The notes below the pieces were generated by a model. The model was not told where the DNA came from, searched no databases, and worked only from the letters and a program-made list of their open reading frames with translations. From positions 2,294,001 to 2,358,000 of the forward strand of contig CAVUZA010000002.1 of the NCBI GenBank assembly GCA_963745915.1: a stretch of 64,000 bases of DNA, written 5' to 3'. A program made the translations under genes and the position numbers. Shown one piece after another: positions 15,276-23,705 of this stretch. The stretch's first letter is position 1. Each line of letters starts with the position of its first letter. The DNA comes from VRUE01 sp963745915 (GTDB lineage Bacteria; Actinomycetota; Thermoleophilia; Solirubrobacterales; 70-9).

Positions 15276-16575
15276 TCAGCCCGGGGTCGCAGTTGCGACG
15301 GGCTCAGCGGTGAGCAGCCACTCGTCGAGCAACTCGGCGGCTCGCTCGGTGCCGTCACCCTCGGAACGGATCGCCTCTCCCAGGGCAGCGGCCCGCTCGC
15401 GCACGGGGTCGGAGAGAAGCTTGCGTATCCCGGCCTCGAGCTCGGAGCGGTCGAGGCGCTTGAACGGCACATGCGCACCGGCACCGAGCGTCTCTACGCG
15501 CTTGCCCCAGAACGGCTGGTCGGCCCAGACCGAGCAGACCATCGTTGGCGATCCTGCCCGCAATGAGGCGGCGAGGGTGCCGGCGCCCCCGTGATGCACG
15601 GCCGCCGAGCAGCGAGGGAGAAGGCGCTCGTGATCGACCGCGCCGACCGTTCGCAGGTGCTCCGGCGGGTCGGTCGCCGACGCATCGCGACTGGCCGACG
15701 GCATGTTGACGACCGCCCGGACCCCGAGTGAACGAGTCACGTCGGTCGCCATCTCGAGAAACCCGTCGGGATCGAGCATCGGCATGCTGCCGAGGCCGAG
15801 GAAGACCGGCGGCTCACCCGCATCGATCCAAGCTGCGAGCCAATCCGGGAGCCCCTCGCCGAGGGGGCCGCGGACGGCGGTCGGCAGTCGCCAGAAGCCG
15901 GTGATCGGCCAATTGTCGGGCCAGTCGCGCGGCTTCGCCAAGACGCTGGGGCTGAACGCCTGCAGCACCAGGGTGCGGGGATCGGTGCAGAGGTGGAGTG
16001 AGGACCGGGGCGGGCGGGCAAGGCCCAGGCGCTGCGCAAGCGCCCGGTTGGCGTCGAGGTTTCCGCGCCACCAGAGGTGAATGAGCAGGCGGTGGGAGGC
16101 CCGACGCAGCGCAGAGGTCGGCAGGCTGCCGACCCGTCAGCAGAGGTGCCGTGAACTCCGCGGTCGGCATGACTGGGAAGAGGTGGACCACCGCCTGTGG
16201 GATCCCGCGGGTGATCGCGATTGGCTGAGCAAGGTCCTGCGTGTTGTGCCCCGTGACGAGCACGTCGGCTCCCTCGGCGGCGTCGATCAGCGCGTCCTCG
16301 ATCCCCTGGCGGTGCAGGCGAAGGAACTTCTGCGCGCCCCGCATCTGCGTGAGTTCCCCCCTGCGCAGCGATCGCTGCCCCTCATCGCTCGCCAGGTAGG
16401 CGGAGCGGCTGGCCGGCAGAGCGACGAAACGCGAACCTGCCGCCCCGGCCATCGTCCGGAATTCCTCGCTGCCCACGACCGCGACCTCGTGACCTCGGCG
16501 CGTCATCTGCGCCCCGAGCGCGATCAGTGGCCAGATGTCGCCGCGCGTGCCCTCTCCGAGGATCGCGATCCTCAT
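15276..16575 (-). CDS. MGT/UGT-type glycosyltransferase, frameshifted
   Basis: A GT-B fold glycosyltransferase of the macrolide/sterol type. The N-terminal half (MRIAILGEGTRGDIWPLIALGAQMTRRGH) starts at 16575 in one frame. The C-terminal half, with FLGLGSMP and the donor-binding HHGGAGTLAASLRAGSPTMV motif, lies in another frame ending at 15276. Homologous sequence passes between frames near 16135-16142, so a one-base indel separates them. Either the gene is a recent pseudogene or the indel is an assembly error. Its start overlaps the TetR stop as ATGA, so the TetR protein probably controls it. Confidence 0.75.
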
Positions 16576-17180
16576 CCGGCGCTCGCTTTTTCGGCCTCGA
16601 CGACGGCCTCGATCAACTCGCGGATCGAACGTTCGGTATCGGCACGCCCGAGACGGCCGTCACGACGCATCAGCTTCCAGGTGTAGATGTCGCAGACTGC
16701 CGCCAGCTGGGTGAGTCGGCGATGCTGCGTGGGTCTGCTCTGCGCGTCGAGCAGCGGGCCGAGCTTCTCCTCGACCCAGCGCGAGTGTATGGCGCGCCCG
16801 CCAGCGAGAAGCTCGTCGACCTGGCTGTCAACACCCTCTTCGGAGAGCAGGCGCAGAATCCGATCGCCGACGGTCTCGTAGTGCGCTACGAGACAGGCGA
16901 CCGCGCCCGCGACATCGCCCGCGGGGGCGGCGAAGCGCTCCGCTTCGTCACGCGCGGTGCCCTCCTCGATCGCCGCCGCCACCAACCCGTCACGGCTGTC
17001 GAAATGGCGCAGGACGGTGCGCTCGGAGACCCCGGCCTTGGCAGCAACCGCAGATAGCGGCGTGCGTGGGTCACCGATCTCGATCGCCGCATCGAGGATC
17101 GCTTGGCGGGTCTTGGCGAACGCTTTGGCGCGGCGTCCCATGCGATAAGGGCGCGTGCCGGCTGTGGAAGCGCTGGACAT
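16572..17180 (-). CDS. TetR-family transcriptional regulator
   Basis: A 202-residue TetR-type repressor. The N-terminal HTH lies in residues about 25-70 (TRQAILDAAIEIG...VSERTVLRHFDSRDGLV), followed by an all-helical ligand domain of low conservation. Its ATG lies inside a perfect 31-bp palindrome, so autorepression is nearly certain. The downstream gene, a glycosyltransferase, overlaps by four bases and is its likely target. The inducing ligand is unknown; an antibiotic-like acceptor of the glycosyltransferase is a guess. Confidence 0.87.
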   Translation of the reverse strand: MSSASTAGTRPYRMGRRAKAFAKTRQAILDAAIEIGDPRTPLSAVAAKAGVSERTVLRHFDSRDGLVAAAIEEGTARDEAERFAAPAGDVAGAVACLVAHYETVGDRILRLLSEEGVDSQVDELLAGGRAIHSRWVEEKLGPLLDAQSRPTQHRRLTQLAAVCDIYTWKLMRRDGRLGRADTERSIRELIEAVVEAEKASAG

Positions 17181-17208
17181 TTGCTGTCATATTATATGAC
17201 AGCAAATG
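17178..17208. promoter_or_regulatory. 31-bp palindromic operator of the TetR gene
   Basis: Perfect palindrome with 15-bp arms (CATTTGCTGTCATAT and its complement) around a single central T at 17193. The left arm contains the tetR start codon. The AT-rich core TATTATA stands out against the GC-rich surroundings and may include promoter sequence. A TetR dimer or pair of dimers bound here would block both transcription and access to the start. Confidence 0.9.
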
Positions 17209-17294
17209 AACGCGCAAGCGACAAGCGGCATTTGCGCCGCAGCCTCGCGTGAAAGCAATAGCGATGAGGCATCGCTCTGGGCCGAGCGACTTGG

Positions 17295-18038
17295 CTACGA
17301 CGCGGTTTCTCGTGGGACCGCGGCGACAAGCTCGGCTGCGACGACGCGGTCGTCCCTGCCGGTGCGGTCGATGCGGGTGAGGTTGGGGACCTTGCGCATC
17401 CAGGCGAGTTGGCGGCGGGCGTAGTTGCGCGAGCGCTGCTGCATGCGGGCGAGGTCGCCGTTCAGCACCTCCTCGAAGCCGAGCGCCTTGCGGGCGGTGC
17501 GCGACGGCCCGGCCGCTTCGGCGCGCAGTACCTCGTCCCTGGCGCCGGCGGCGAAGATCGCCTCGGTGCGGGCGTCGATCCGCTCGTAGAGCCGCTCCCG
17601 GTCCATGTCGAGGCCGAATATCGCGGTCGGGTGGCGCGTCTCCGGGGACCACAGCTCCGATTCCGGGTCTTCCGGCTCGGTCTTCTCCAGCGACAGATCC
17701 GCCAGGGCCGCGCGCAAATAGAGCCCCGTCCCCCCCACCACGATCGGCCGCCGCCCCCCCGCCAACGCCGCATCGATCTCCGCGTGCGCCAGTGGCATGT
17801 ACTTCCCCACGTTGAACGCCACGGAAACCGGCACAAACCCCACCAGCCGATGCTCCAGCTTTGCCTGCTCCTCCCGAGACGCAACCCCCGTCAGCGTCGC
17901 CAACCCCTCATAAACCTGCAACGCATCGCAGGAGACCGCCACCGGATCCTCCCCCCGCCCCCGCAGTATCTCCGCCAACTCAACGGCGACGCCAGTCTTC
18001 CCAATTCCGGTCGGTCCGAATATGGCTATGACTCTCAT
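17295..18038 (-). CDS. miaA: tRNA dimethylallyltransferase
   Basis: Transfers a dimethylallyl group to N6 of adenosine 37 in tRNAs reading UNN codons; MiaB then thiomethylates it. The P-loop is FGPTGIGKT, with SCDALQVYEG, VVGGTGLYLRA and a C-terminal RNYARRQLAWMRK motif, all MiaA hallmarks. With ATG 18038 (MRVIAIFGP) it has 247 residues, shorter than the usual 290-310. The frame is open 69 bases further upstream, but that stretch carries the arm of a repeat element. It is downstream of miaB, the partner enzyme. Confidence 0.9.
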   Translation of the reverse strand: MRVIAIFGPTGIGKTGVAVELAEILRGRGEDPVAVSCDALQVYEGLATLTGVASREEQAKLEHRLVGFVPVSVAFNVGKYMPLAHAEIDAALAGGRRPIVVGGTGLYLRAALADLSLEKTEPEDPESELWSPETRHPTAIFGLDMDRERLYERIDARTEAIFAAGARDEVLRAEAAGPSRTARKALGFEEVLNGDLARMQQRSRNYARRQLAWMRKVPNLTRIDRTGRDDRVVAAELVAAVPRETAS

Positions 18039-18045
18039 GCCCTCA

Positions 18046-18160
18046 GGAGGGGTGGCGGCGCTGCCCCGAACGGCTTGTACTTTTTCGCCGAGCGGCCCCG
18101 CGGACAACTATCCCCGCATCACCGAAAAAGTTGAGTGAGGGGCTGCGCCGCCACCCCTCC
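18046..18160 (+). repeat. structured repeat element, divergent copy
   Basis: Arms of 22 bp (18046-18067 with 18139-18160, one T-T mismatch) enclose a 5' loop start CGAACG (18067-18072) and a 3' loop end GTTGAGTGAG, mirroring the boxes of the elements at 45102, 45246 and 52323. An inner 9-bp hairpin pairs ACTTTTTCG (18079-18087) with CGAAAAAGT (18123-18131). It lies between miaB and miaA, antisense to both, and its right half is inside the last codons of miaB. Twelve arm bases (CGGCGCTGCCCC) are shared with the 52323 copy. Confidence 0.65.
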
Positions 18161-19444
18161 GAGAGTCTGCGACGTCGCATCCCTTATCTCGACCGTCACG
18201 AACTCCCCAGGACTGGCGTCCCCATCGAAGTTGACCGCCTTGTTGTGCCGCGTCCGCCCCCGCAGTTTGGTCTCGTCGGTCCTGCTCGTCCCTTCGACCA
18301 GCACCTCCATCTCGCGCCCGACGAAGCGCTGGGAGCGCTCCGCCGCGCGGCGCTGGACCGCCTCGACCAGGCGCTCCATGCGCTCGACCTTGACCGGGTG
18401 CGGCACCTGGTCGTCGAAATCGGCCGCCTCGGTCTCGCGCCGCGGCGAGAAGACGAAGGTGAAGGCGCCGTCGTAGCCGACCTCCTCGACCACCTCCAGG
18501 GTCTCGGCGAAGTCGGCCTCGGTCTCGCCGGGGAAGCCGACGATGATGTCGGTGGTGATCGCGCAGTCGGGGACGTGCTCGCGGATCAGCGAGACCCGGT
18601 CCATGTAGCGCCGGCGGTCGTAGGTGCGGCGCATCCGTTTGAGGATCGCGCTCGACCCCGACTGCAGCGGCAGGTGGATGTGCTCGCAGAGCGCCGGCAG
18701 CTCGGCGTGGGCGCGGATCACGTCCTCCTTCATGTCCTTCGGGTGCGGGCTGGTGTAGCGGATTCGCTCGATCCCCTCGACCGCGTCGACCCGGGCGAGC
18801 AGCTCGGCGAACCCGATCCGCGTCTCGCCGGGCAGGTCGCGGCCGTAGCTGTTGACGTTCTGGCCCAGCAGGGTGATCTCGCGCACGCCGTCGGCGGCGA
18901 GGGCGCCGGCCTCCTCGATCAGCGCCCCGGGGTCGCGGCTGACCTCGCGACCGCGGGTGGTGGGGACGATGCAGTAGGCGCACTTGCAGTTGCAGCCCTG
19001 GGAGACCTGCAGCCAGCCCTGGAACTCGCGCACCCGGCGGGTCGGGAGGCTGGCCGAGAAGTCCTCGAACTCGAAGTAGCCCTGGGCGCTGAGCGAGTCG
19101 GAGTTGAGGAACTCGGCCAGCTTGTGGATCTGGCCCGGCCCGAAGGCGACGTCGACGAAGGGGAAGCGCTGGAAGACCTCCTCCTTGACCGACTGCGCCC
19201 AGCAGCCGCCGACGCCGACGACCCGGCCCGGGTCTTCGCCCTTCAGCCGCTTGGCCTCGCCGAGGTGGGCGATGAAGCGGTTGTCGGCCGACTCGCGGAT
19301 CGAGCAGGTGTTGAAGAGGATCAGGTCGGCGCCGTCGCGGTCGGGCGCCTCCTCGTAGCCGAGCGACTCGAGCATGCCGCGCATGCGCTCGGAGTCGTGC
19401 ACGTTCATCTGACAGCCGAACGTGGTGACGTGGTAGCTGGGCAT
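18119..19444 (-). CDS. miaB: tRNA-2-methylthio-N6-dimethylallyladenosine synthase
   Basis: Radical SAM methylthiotransferase acting on i6A37 of tRNA. The N-terminal UPF0004 domain carries cysteines in FGCQMN, NTCSIRE and GGCWAQ for one iron-sulfur cluster. The radical SAM CxxxCxxC is CNCKCAYC near residue 150, and a TRAM domain closes the protein (GREMEVLVEG...). Length of 441 residues is typical. The last codons are contributed by the arm of a repeat element. miaA, the preceding pathway step, lies just downstream. Confidence 0.95.
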   Translation of the reverse strand: MPSYHVTTFGCQMNVHDSERMRGMLESLGYEEAPDRDGADLILFNTCSIRESADNRFIAHLGEAKRLKGEDPGRVVGVGGCWAQSVKEEVFQRFPFVDVAFGPGQIHKLAEFLNSDSLSAQGYFEFEDFSASLPTRRVREFQGWLQVSQGCNCKCAYCIVPTTRGREVSRDPGALIEEAGALAADGVREITLLGQNVNSYGRDLPGETRIGFAELLARVDAVEGIERIRYTSPHPKDMKEDVIRAHAELPALCEHIHLPLQSGSSAILKRMRRTYDRRRYMDRVSLIREHVPDCAITTDIIVGFPGETEADFAETLEVVEEVGYDGAFTFVFSPRRETEAADFDDQVPHPVKVERMERLVEAVQRRAAERSQRFVGREMEVLVEGTSRTDETKLRGRTRHNKAVNFDGDASPGEFVTVEIRDATSQTLGGVAAQPLTQLFR

Positions 19445-19477
19445 GCGCTCAGCGTACCGGGGCGCGAGCGCCCTTTA

Positions 19478-19726
19478 CTACTGCGACTCCTCCAGTTCGT
19501 CCTGTTCGGAGGCGGCCGTGTCCTCGGCCGCCTTGGCCCTTTCCTCGTCCTGGGCGTGCAGGACCGAGAAGGTCGTCGTCGCCCCGATCAGGGCGACGAA
19601 GAGGAGCGCGACCAGGGCCCCGAAGCGCCCCGGGAAGCTCTTGACCCGCAGGCCGATGAAGCTGAAGAGCACCGCGCAGACCGCGAGGGCGACGCCGCAG
19701 ACGTAGAAGAGATCGCCGTTGTCCAT
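19478..19726 (-). CDS. small two-helix membrane protein
   Basis: An 82-residue protein with two predicted membrane helices (CGVALAVCAVLFSFIGL and FGALVALLFVALIGA) and an acidic, probably cytoplasmic or extracellular tail rich in Glu and Ala. No family is recognised. It lies between recA and miaB on the same strand, a place where small membrane proteins are often seen in this lineage, and may be co-transcribed with recA. Confidence 0.6.
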   Translation of the reverse strand: MDNGDLFYVCGVALAVCAVLFSFIGLRVKSFPGRFGALVALLFVALIGATTTFSVLHAQDEERAKAAEDTAASEQDELEESQ

Positions 19727-19764
19727 AGAGCGGCGCCGATCCTATTGATCGGGCGCAGGCGCCG

Positions 19765-20859
19765 TCAGGCCGCCTGCGCCTCCGCAACCGGTGGCGGCTC
19801 GGGCTTCGCCTCGGCCGGCGCGGCCTCCTCGCTGATGCCGAGCGCGACGCGGATCTTCTCTTCCAGCTCCGTCGCCAGCTCCGGGTTCTCGAGCAGGAAC
19901 TGCTTGGCGTTGTTGCGCCCCTGGCCGAGCCGGGTCTCGCCGTAGGAGAAGAAGGCGCCCGACTTCTTGACCATGTCGTGCTCGACGCCGAAGTCGAGCA
20001 GCGCGCCCTCGCGTGAGATCCCCTTGCCGTACTCGATCTCGAACTCGGCCTGGCGGAAGGGCGAGGCGACCTTGTTCTTGACGACTTTGACTCGCACCCG
20101 GTTGCCGACCGCCTCGGTGCCGTCCTTGAGCGTCTCGATCCGGCGGATGTCGAGTCGCTGCGAGGAGTAGAACTTGAGCGCCCGGCCGCCCGGCTGGGTC
20201 TCCGGCGAGCCGAACTGGACGCCGACCTTTTCGCGGATCTGGTTGGTGAAGAGGCAGACCGTGTTGGTCCGGTTGAGGTTGCCGGCCAGCTTGCGCATCG
20301 CCTGCGACATCAGCCGCGCCTGCAGGCCGACGGTCTGATCGCCGATCTGGCCGTCGAGCTCGGCCTTCGGCGTCAGCGCCGCGACCGAGTCGAGCGCGAC
20401 CACGTCGACCGCGGTCGAGGCGATCAGTCGGTCGGCGATCTGCAGCGCCTGCTCGCCGTAGTCGGGCTGGGAGACCAGCAACTCGTCGGTGTCGACGCCG
20501 ATCGCCCGCGCGTAGACCGGGTCCATCGCGTGCTCGGTGTCGATGAAGACGCAGACGCCGCCCTTGGCCTGGGCCTCGGCGATGATGTGGTAGATCAGCG
20601 TCGTCTTGCCCGAGGACTCCGGGCCGAAGATCTCGACGATCCGCCCGCGCGGGACGCCGCCGATGCCGAGCGCCTGGTCGAGCGCCAGCGAGCCGGTCGG
20701 GATCGCTTCGACCGGCACCGCCGCGTCGGCCCCGAGCCGCATCAGCGCGCCGGCGCCGAAATCGCGCTCGATCTGGGTCACCGCTGCCTGCAGCGCCGCG
20801 TCTTTCGCCTTGGCCTCCTTGGCGGAGGCGTCCTTCAGAGCCGCTTTCTTGTCTGCCAT
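19765..20859 (-). CDS. recA: recombinase RecA
   Basis: A 364-residue RecA. Walker A is GPESSGKTTL near residue 80, and Walker B with the following VALDSVAAL is present. Loop L1 and L2 regions (DQTVGLQARLMSQ, NQIREKVGVQFGSPETQPGG) match bacterial RecA closely. It promotes homologous strand exchange and LexA cleavage. No recX follows; a small membrane protein gene and miaB come next. thpR lies 25 bases upstream and is probably co-transcribed. The C-terminal tail is Ala/Pro/Glu-rich. Confidence 0.97.
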   Translation of the reverse strand: MADKKAALKDASAKEAKAKDAALQAAVTQIERDFGAGALMRLGADAAVPVEAIPTGSLALDQALGIGGVPRGRIVEIFGPESSGKTTLIYHIIAEAQAKGGVCVFIDTEHAMDPVYARAIGVDTDELLVSQPDYGEQALQIADRLIASTAVDVVALDSVAALTPKAELDGQIGDQTVGLQARLMSQAMRKLAGNLNRTNTVCLFTNQIREKVGVQFGSPETQPGGRALKFYSSQRLDIRRIETLKDGTEAVGNRVRVKVVKNKVASPFRQAEFEIEYGKGISREGALLDFGVEHDMVKKSGAFFSYGETRLGQGRNNAKQFLLENPELATELEEKIRVALGISEEAAPAEAKPEPPPVAEAQAA

Positions 20860-20884
20860 CTGTCTTTCACCTCACTGCCGCCCG

Positions 20885-21475
20885 TCACCGGGACAGCTCG
20901 ACTTGCGCCAGCGGGGCGTATCGCGCACCCTGCGGCTTGAGTTCGGAACGGTAGAGCGTCACCCGGACGCAAACGGCGGGCGATAAGAGCTCGCCGGGCA
21001 GGCGTCCCGGTGGACGCTCGACCGGCCGCGGCCGCTTCGATCCGCCGCCCTCGGGCTTGACCCTGGCGACCGTGACGTGCGGCCAGAACGGCCGCCCCTC
21101 CGGCTCATACAGCCGCTCGGCCACCAGCGCCCCCTGCAGCTCCGCCTGCAGCGCCACCGCGCCGGCCGAGGTCACCGGCAGGGCGAAGAGCCGCGCCCGC
21201 CGCAGGCTGGGCTTGGCGACCGGATCGCCCAGCTCGAGCGTCGGCGCCGCGGATCGCAGCCCGCCGACGATCTCCCCCAGCCGCCCCACCGCCTTCTCCG
21301 GCGTCCAGCCCAGGAAGGCCAGGGTCAGATGGAGCGACTCCCCCCGCACCACCCGCAGCGCCGGATCCCCCAGCTCCCGCCTCCCCCACGCCACGATCCC
21401 CGCCCGCATCCCCTCGGCCAGGTCCAGCGCCACGAACAGCCGCGCCCGCGGTCTCTTCAATCTCTCCTTCGCCAT
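20885..21475 (-). CDS. thpR: RNA 2',3'-cyclic phosphodiesterase
   Basis: A 2H phosphoesterase superfamily protein of about 196 residues. The two catalytic histidine motifs are HLTLAFLG and HVTVARV. The N-terminal RLFVALDL is a family signature. It opens 2',3'-cyclic phosphates in RNA. ATG at 21475 was preferred; a GTG two codons upstream is possible. In related genomes cinA, thpR and recA are usually adjacent, but here cinA is about 7.8 kb upstream with accessory genes between. Confidence 0.88.
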   Translation of the reverse strand: MAKERLKRPRARLFVALDLAEGMRAGIVAWGRRELGDPALRVVRGESLHLTLAFLGWTPEKAVGRLGEIVGGLRSAAPTLELGDPVAKPSLRRARLFALPVTSAGAVALQAELQGALVAERLYEPEGRPFWPHVTVARVKPEGGGSKRPRPVERPPGRLPGELLSPAVCVRVTLYRSELKPQGARYAPLAQVELSR

Positions 21476-21747
21476 CGCCACCCCACGCTAGGCCCTCCCG
21501 ACGCACGGAACAAGACACCTTCCGCGCGGAACTGTGCCGTTGGTCTCTCAAAATTAGACCGGCGTTTCGGTCCATCTCCACTCGCAGCCGGAACAAGACC
21601 GAGCGGCGCAGCTCGGGATCGGCTTCGGCCGCCGGCTTTGAGAGGTCGGGCAGGAGTGGAGTATTGGTCGAGAGCCGTCCGCACCAGGCGAACTTGCGCA
21701 TCGGGTGCTCCTTTCAGATTCAGGGAGGCGGGCGGTACGATCTGCCC

Positions 21748-21948
21748 ATGACCAAGGCTGAGTTGATCGAGCAGGTCAAGTCGATGACCGATGAGGAGGC
21801 CGCGGAGATGAGGTTGATCTATGCGCCCGACTGGCCCTCGAAGGCGACTTCGATCGAGGAGATCCGCAAGCGGACCGGGACCACGCCGATGAGTCCCGAG
21901 GATTTCGACCGGCACTTCGGATCGCTGCCCACTGACGGCGAGGGGTAG
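21748..21948 (+). CDS. small antitoxin-like protein
   Basis: A 66-residue acidic protein beginning MTKAELIEQVKSMTDEEAAEM. It ends six bases before the next small gene. Size, acidity and tandem arrangement resemble the antitoxin half of a type II module, but no DNA-binding fold is evident and I do not recognise the family. I chose ATG at 21748, preceded by GGGAGG; the frame is open upstream without a better start. Confidence 0.45.
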   Translation: MTKAELIEQVKSMTDEEAAEMRLIYAPDWPSKATSIEEIRKRTGTTPMSPEDFDRHFGSLPTDGEG

Positions 21949-21954
21949 GCGCTC

Positions 21955-22320
21955 ATGAGCGTGGGTGCGGGTCCGCGCTTTGAAGTCCGGGTCGTCGATG
22001 AGGTGTTGATGGAGGATCTCGCTCGCTGCACGCCGGCAGCGCGGGCGGCGATCGAGCCGATGGTGGCGACGCTGCGCGACAGTGGTGCTCCCAGCGAGTG
22101 GCTCTTGCGCTGCGAAGCCGAAGGCCAGGATGGAACTCAGCTCGGGGGTTGTGTGAAGCTCTACATCCCTCAGCCCGCCGGCCAGTGGGGAGCGGTCCTC
22201 ACCGGCGACGAGGAGGCCAAGAAACCAGCCCTTGTGCTGATCGCGGTGGGGGAGCGCCACCCGCCGCGGCCATGGAAGCCGAGCGTGTACGAGATCGCGC
22301 ATCGACGGCTTCACAGCTAG
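21955..22320 (+). CDS. possible RelE/ParE-fold toxin or hypothetical protein
   Basis: A 121-residue basic-ended protein. The segment KLYIPQPAGQWGAVLTGDEE followed by LVLIAVGERH and VYEIAHRRLHS looks like the beta-sheet and C-terminal helix of RelE/ParE-type interferases. Residues needed for mRNA cleavage are not obvious. It follows the small acidic gene by six bases, supporting a toxin-antitoxin pair. This is an inference from pattern and pairing, with moderate uncertainty. Confidence 0.4.
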   Translation: MSVGAGPRFEVRVVDEVLMEDLARCTPAARAAIEPMVATLRDSGAPSEWLLRCEAEGQDGTQLGGCVKLYIPQPAGQWGAVLTGDEEAKKPALVLIAVGERHPPRPWKPSVYEIAHRRLHS

Positions 22321-22403
22321 ATCGCCTCGGCGGTTCATACCGACGCTTCCTCCAGGCTGCGCTCGATGAACTTGGCGGCCCGCACAGATAGGCTCCGGCC
22401 GCG

Positions 22404-22883
22404 ATGGCGATGGTGAATATCCGGACAGCAGACTTCCAGGACCGAGATGCTCCGGCTGGCTTTCACTCGCGGCGAGCGCGGATCGGCACCGAGCTCGGCC
22501 TGGAGTCAATCGGCGCGAGCATCTGGGAGGTCCCGCCGGGAGAGGCCGCCTACCCCTACCACTTCCATCTCACCGACGAGGAGCTGTTGATCGTCCTCTC
22601 GGGAAGGCCCAGCCTCCGAACGCCGGATGGCATACGCGACCTGGACGAGGGGGATGCGATTCGATTCCCCCTGGGAGAAGAGGGTGCCCACCAGCTCCTC
22701 AACCGGACCCAGGGGGTCGTTCGCTTTCTCGCCGTGAGCAACAGCGGACGACCGGACATCGTCGTCTACCCCGACTCCGACAAGGTCCGTGCAGCCGAGC
22801 GGCTTCCAGCCGGAGACGGCTTTTCCGCCTCGTTCCACCGCGGCGACGCCGTGGACTACTGGGACGGCGAGACCCGTAGCTGA
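22404..22883 (+). CDS. cupin-domain protein
   Basis: A 159-residue single-domain cupin. Cupin motif 1 is PYHFHLTDEELLIVLSG, supplying two histidines and a glutamate for metal binding; motif 2 includes GDAIRFPLGEEGAHQLLN with the third histidine. Such proteins may be dioxygenases, isomerases or sugar/ligand sensors, and the sequence does not decide. It stands alone on the plus strand between the possible toxin gene and the RskA gene. Confidence 0.75.
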   Translation: MAMVNIRTADFQDRDAPAGFHSRRARIGTELGLESIGASIWEVPPGEAAYPYHFHLTDEELLIVLSGRPSLRTPDGIRDLDEGDAIRFPLGEEGAHQLLNRTQGVVRFLAVSNSGRPDIVVYPDSDKVRAAERLPAGDGFSASFHRGDAVDYWDGETRS

Positions 22884-22991
22884 CTCGCCGGAGGCGCGCC
22901 GGAACGTCGAGTTGAAGGCCCGCGACGGCGATCGGGCGCAGTCGCCCGGGTAGGGAATCGGGCCCCTCCCCCGCCCCGGCCGCTGGACCGC

Positions 22992-23705
22992 TCAGGACGA
23001 AGTGGGGCCGCGCAGGACCGAGATGCCTGAGTGGGCGGGGTTGCCGTCGTTCTTCTGCAGGGAGACGTCGAAGTAGCGGTAGCCCGAGGGGGTGACCGGG
23101 ATCGGCAGCTCGACTTCGGCGCGGCCGTCGGTGCCGACCTCGAACCCGCCGAGGGCGATCATGCGGCCGTCCTCGTCGAGCAGCCAGAGCTCGTAGAAGT
23201 GGTCTGGGTCGCTCGGATCGAGGCCGGAGACGTCGACCGTTGCCTGGCTCCGGCCGCTGGCGAGGATCACGTCGCCGTGGGCGCCGGCGGGGCCGTCGTC
23301 GATCCGGCTGAGCACCAGGTCGCTCGTCCCGGCCTGCGGGCTCTCCGAACCGCCGTCGCCGCCGATCAGCACGCCGCCGGCCACCCCCACGGCGAGCAGG
23401 ACTGCGGCGAGACCGGCCGCGGGGAGCGGCCGCAGGGTCAGGGTCGGCAGCCGCAGCCCCCAGCGGCGGGCGGGTCGCTCGGCCTCGGCCGGCACGGCAT
23501 CGCCGGGCATGACCAGCGGCGGCGGCTCCGGCGCCTCCCAGACCTCGGGCGGCAGCTCCTCCAGCCGGGTCACCAGGGGGCGCAGGCGCTCGACCTCCTC
23601 GCGCAGCTCGCGGTCGTCCTCCAGCCGGCGCTCGAAGGCCGCGGCCTCGCCGGCCTCCAGCTCACCGAGCAGGTAGGAGGAGATCTGGTCTGGGGCGTCG
23701 CTCAT
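22992..23705 (-). CDS. rskA: RskA-type anti-sigma factor
   Basis: A 237-residue membrane anti-sigma factor. The cytoplasmic N-terminal domain (ISSYLLGELEAGEAAAFERRL) binds the sigma factor, a single membrane helix (AGLAAVLLAVGVAGGVL) follows near residue 105, and the outer RskA C-terminal domain contains VSGLDPSDPDHFYELWLLD and GYRYFDVSLQ. Release of the sigma factor would follow regulated proteolysis. The start overlaps the sigma factor stop as ATGA. Two fasciclin genes beside it match the known SigK regulon arrangement. Confidence 0.85.
   Translation of the reverse strand: MSDAPDQISSYLLGELEAGEAAAFERRLEDDRELREEVERLRPLVTRLEELPPEVWEAPEPPPLVMPGDAVPAEAERPARRWGLRLPTLTLRPLPAAGLAAVLLAVGVAGGVLIGGDGGSESPQAGTSDLVLSRIDDGPAGAHGDVILASGRSQATVDVSGLDPSDPDHFYELWLLDEDGRMIALGGFEVGTDGRAEVELPIPVTPSGYRYFDVSLQKNDGNPAHSGISVLRGPTSS

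Noticed and set aside
17206..17424. Plus-strand 72-codon frame starting in the TetR palindrome
   Set aside because: The ATG arises from the palindrome itself, and the rest is antisense to miaA with no protein-like features.
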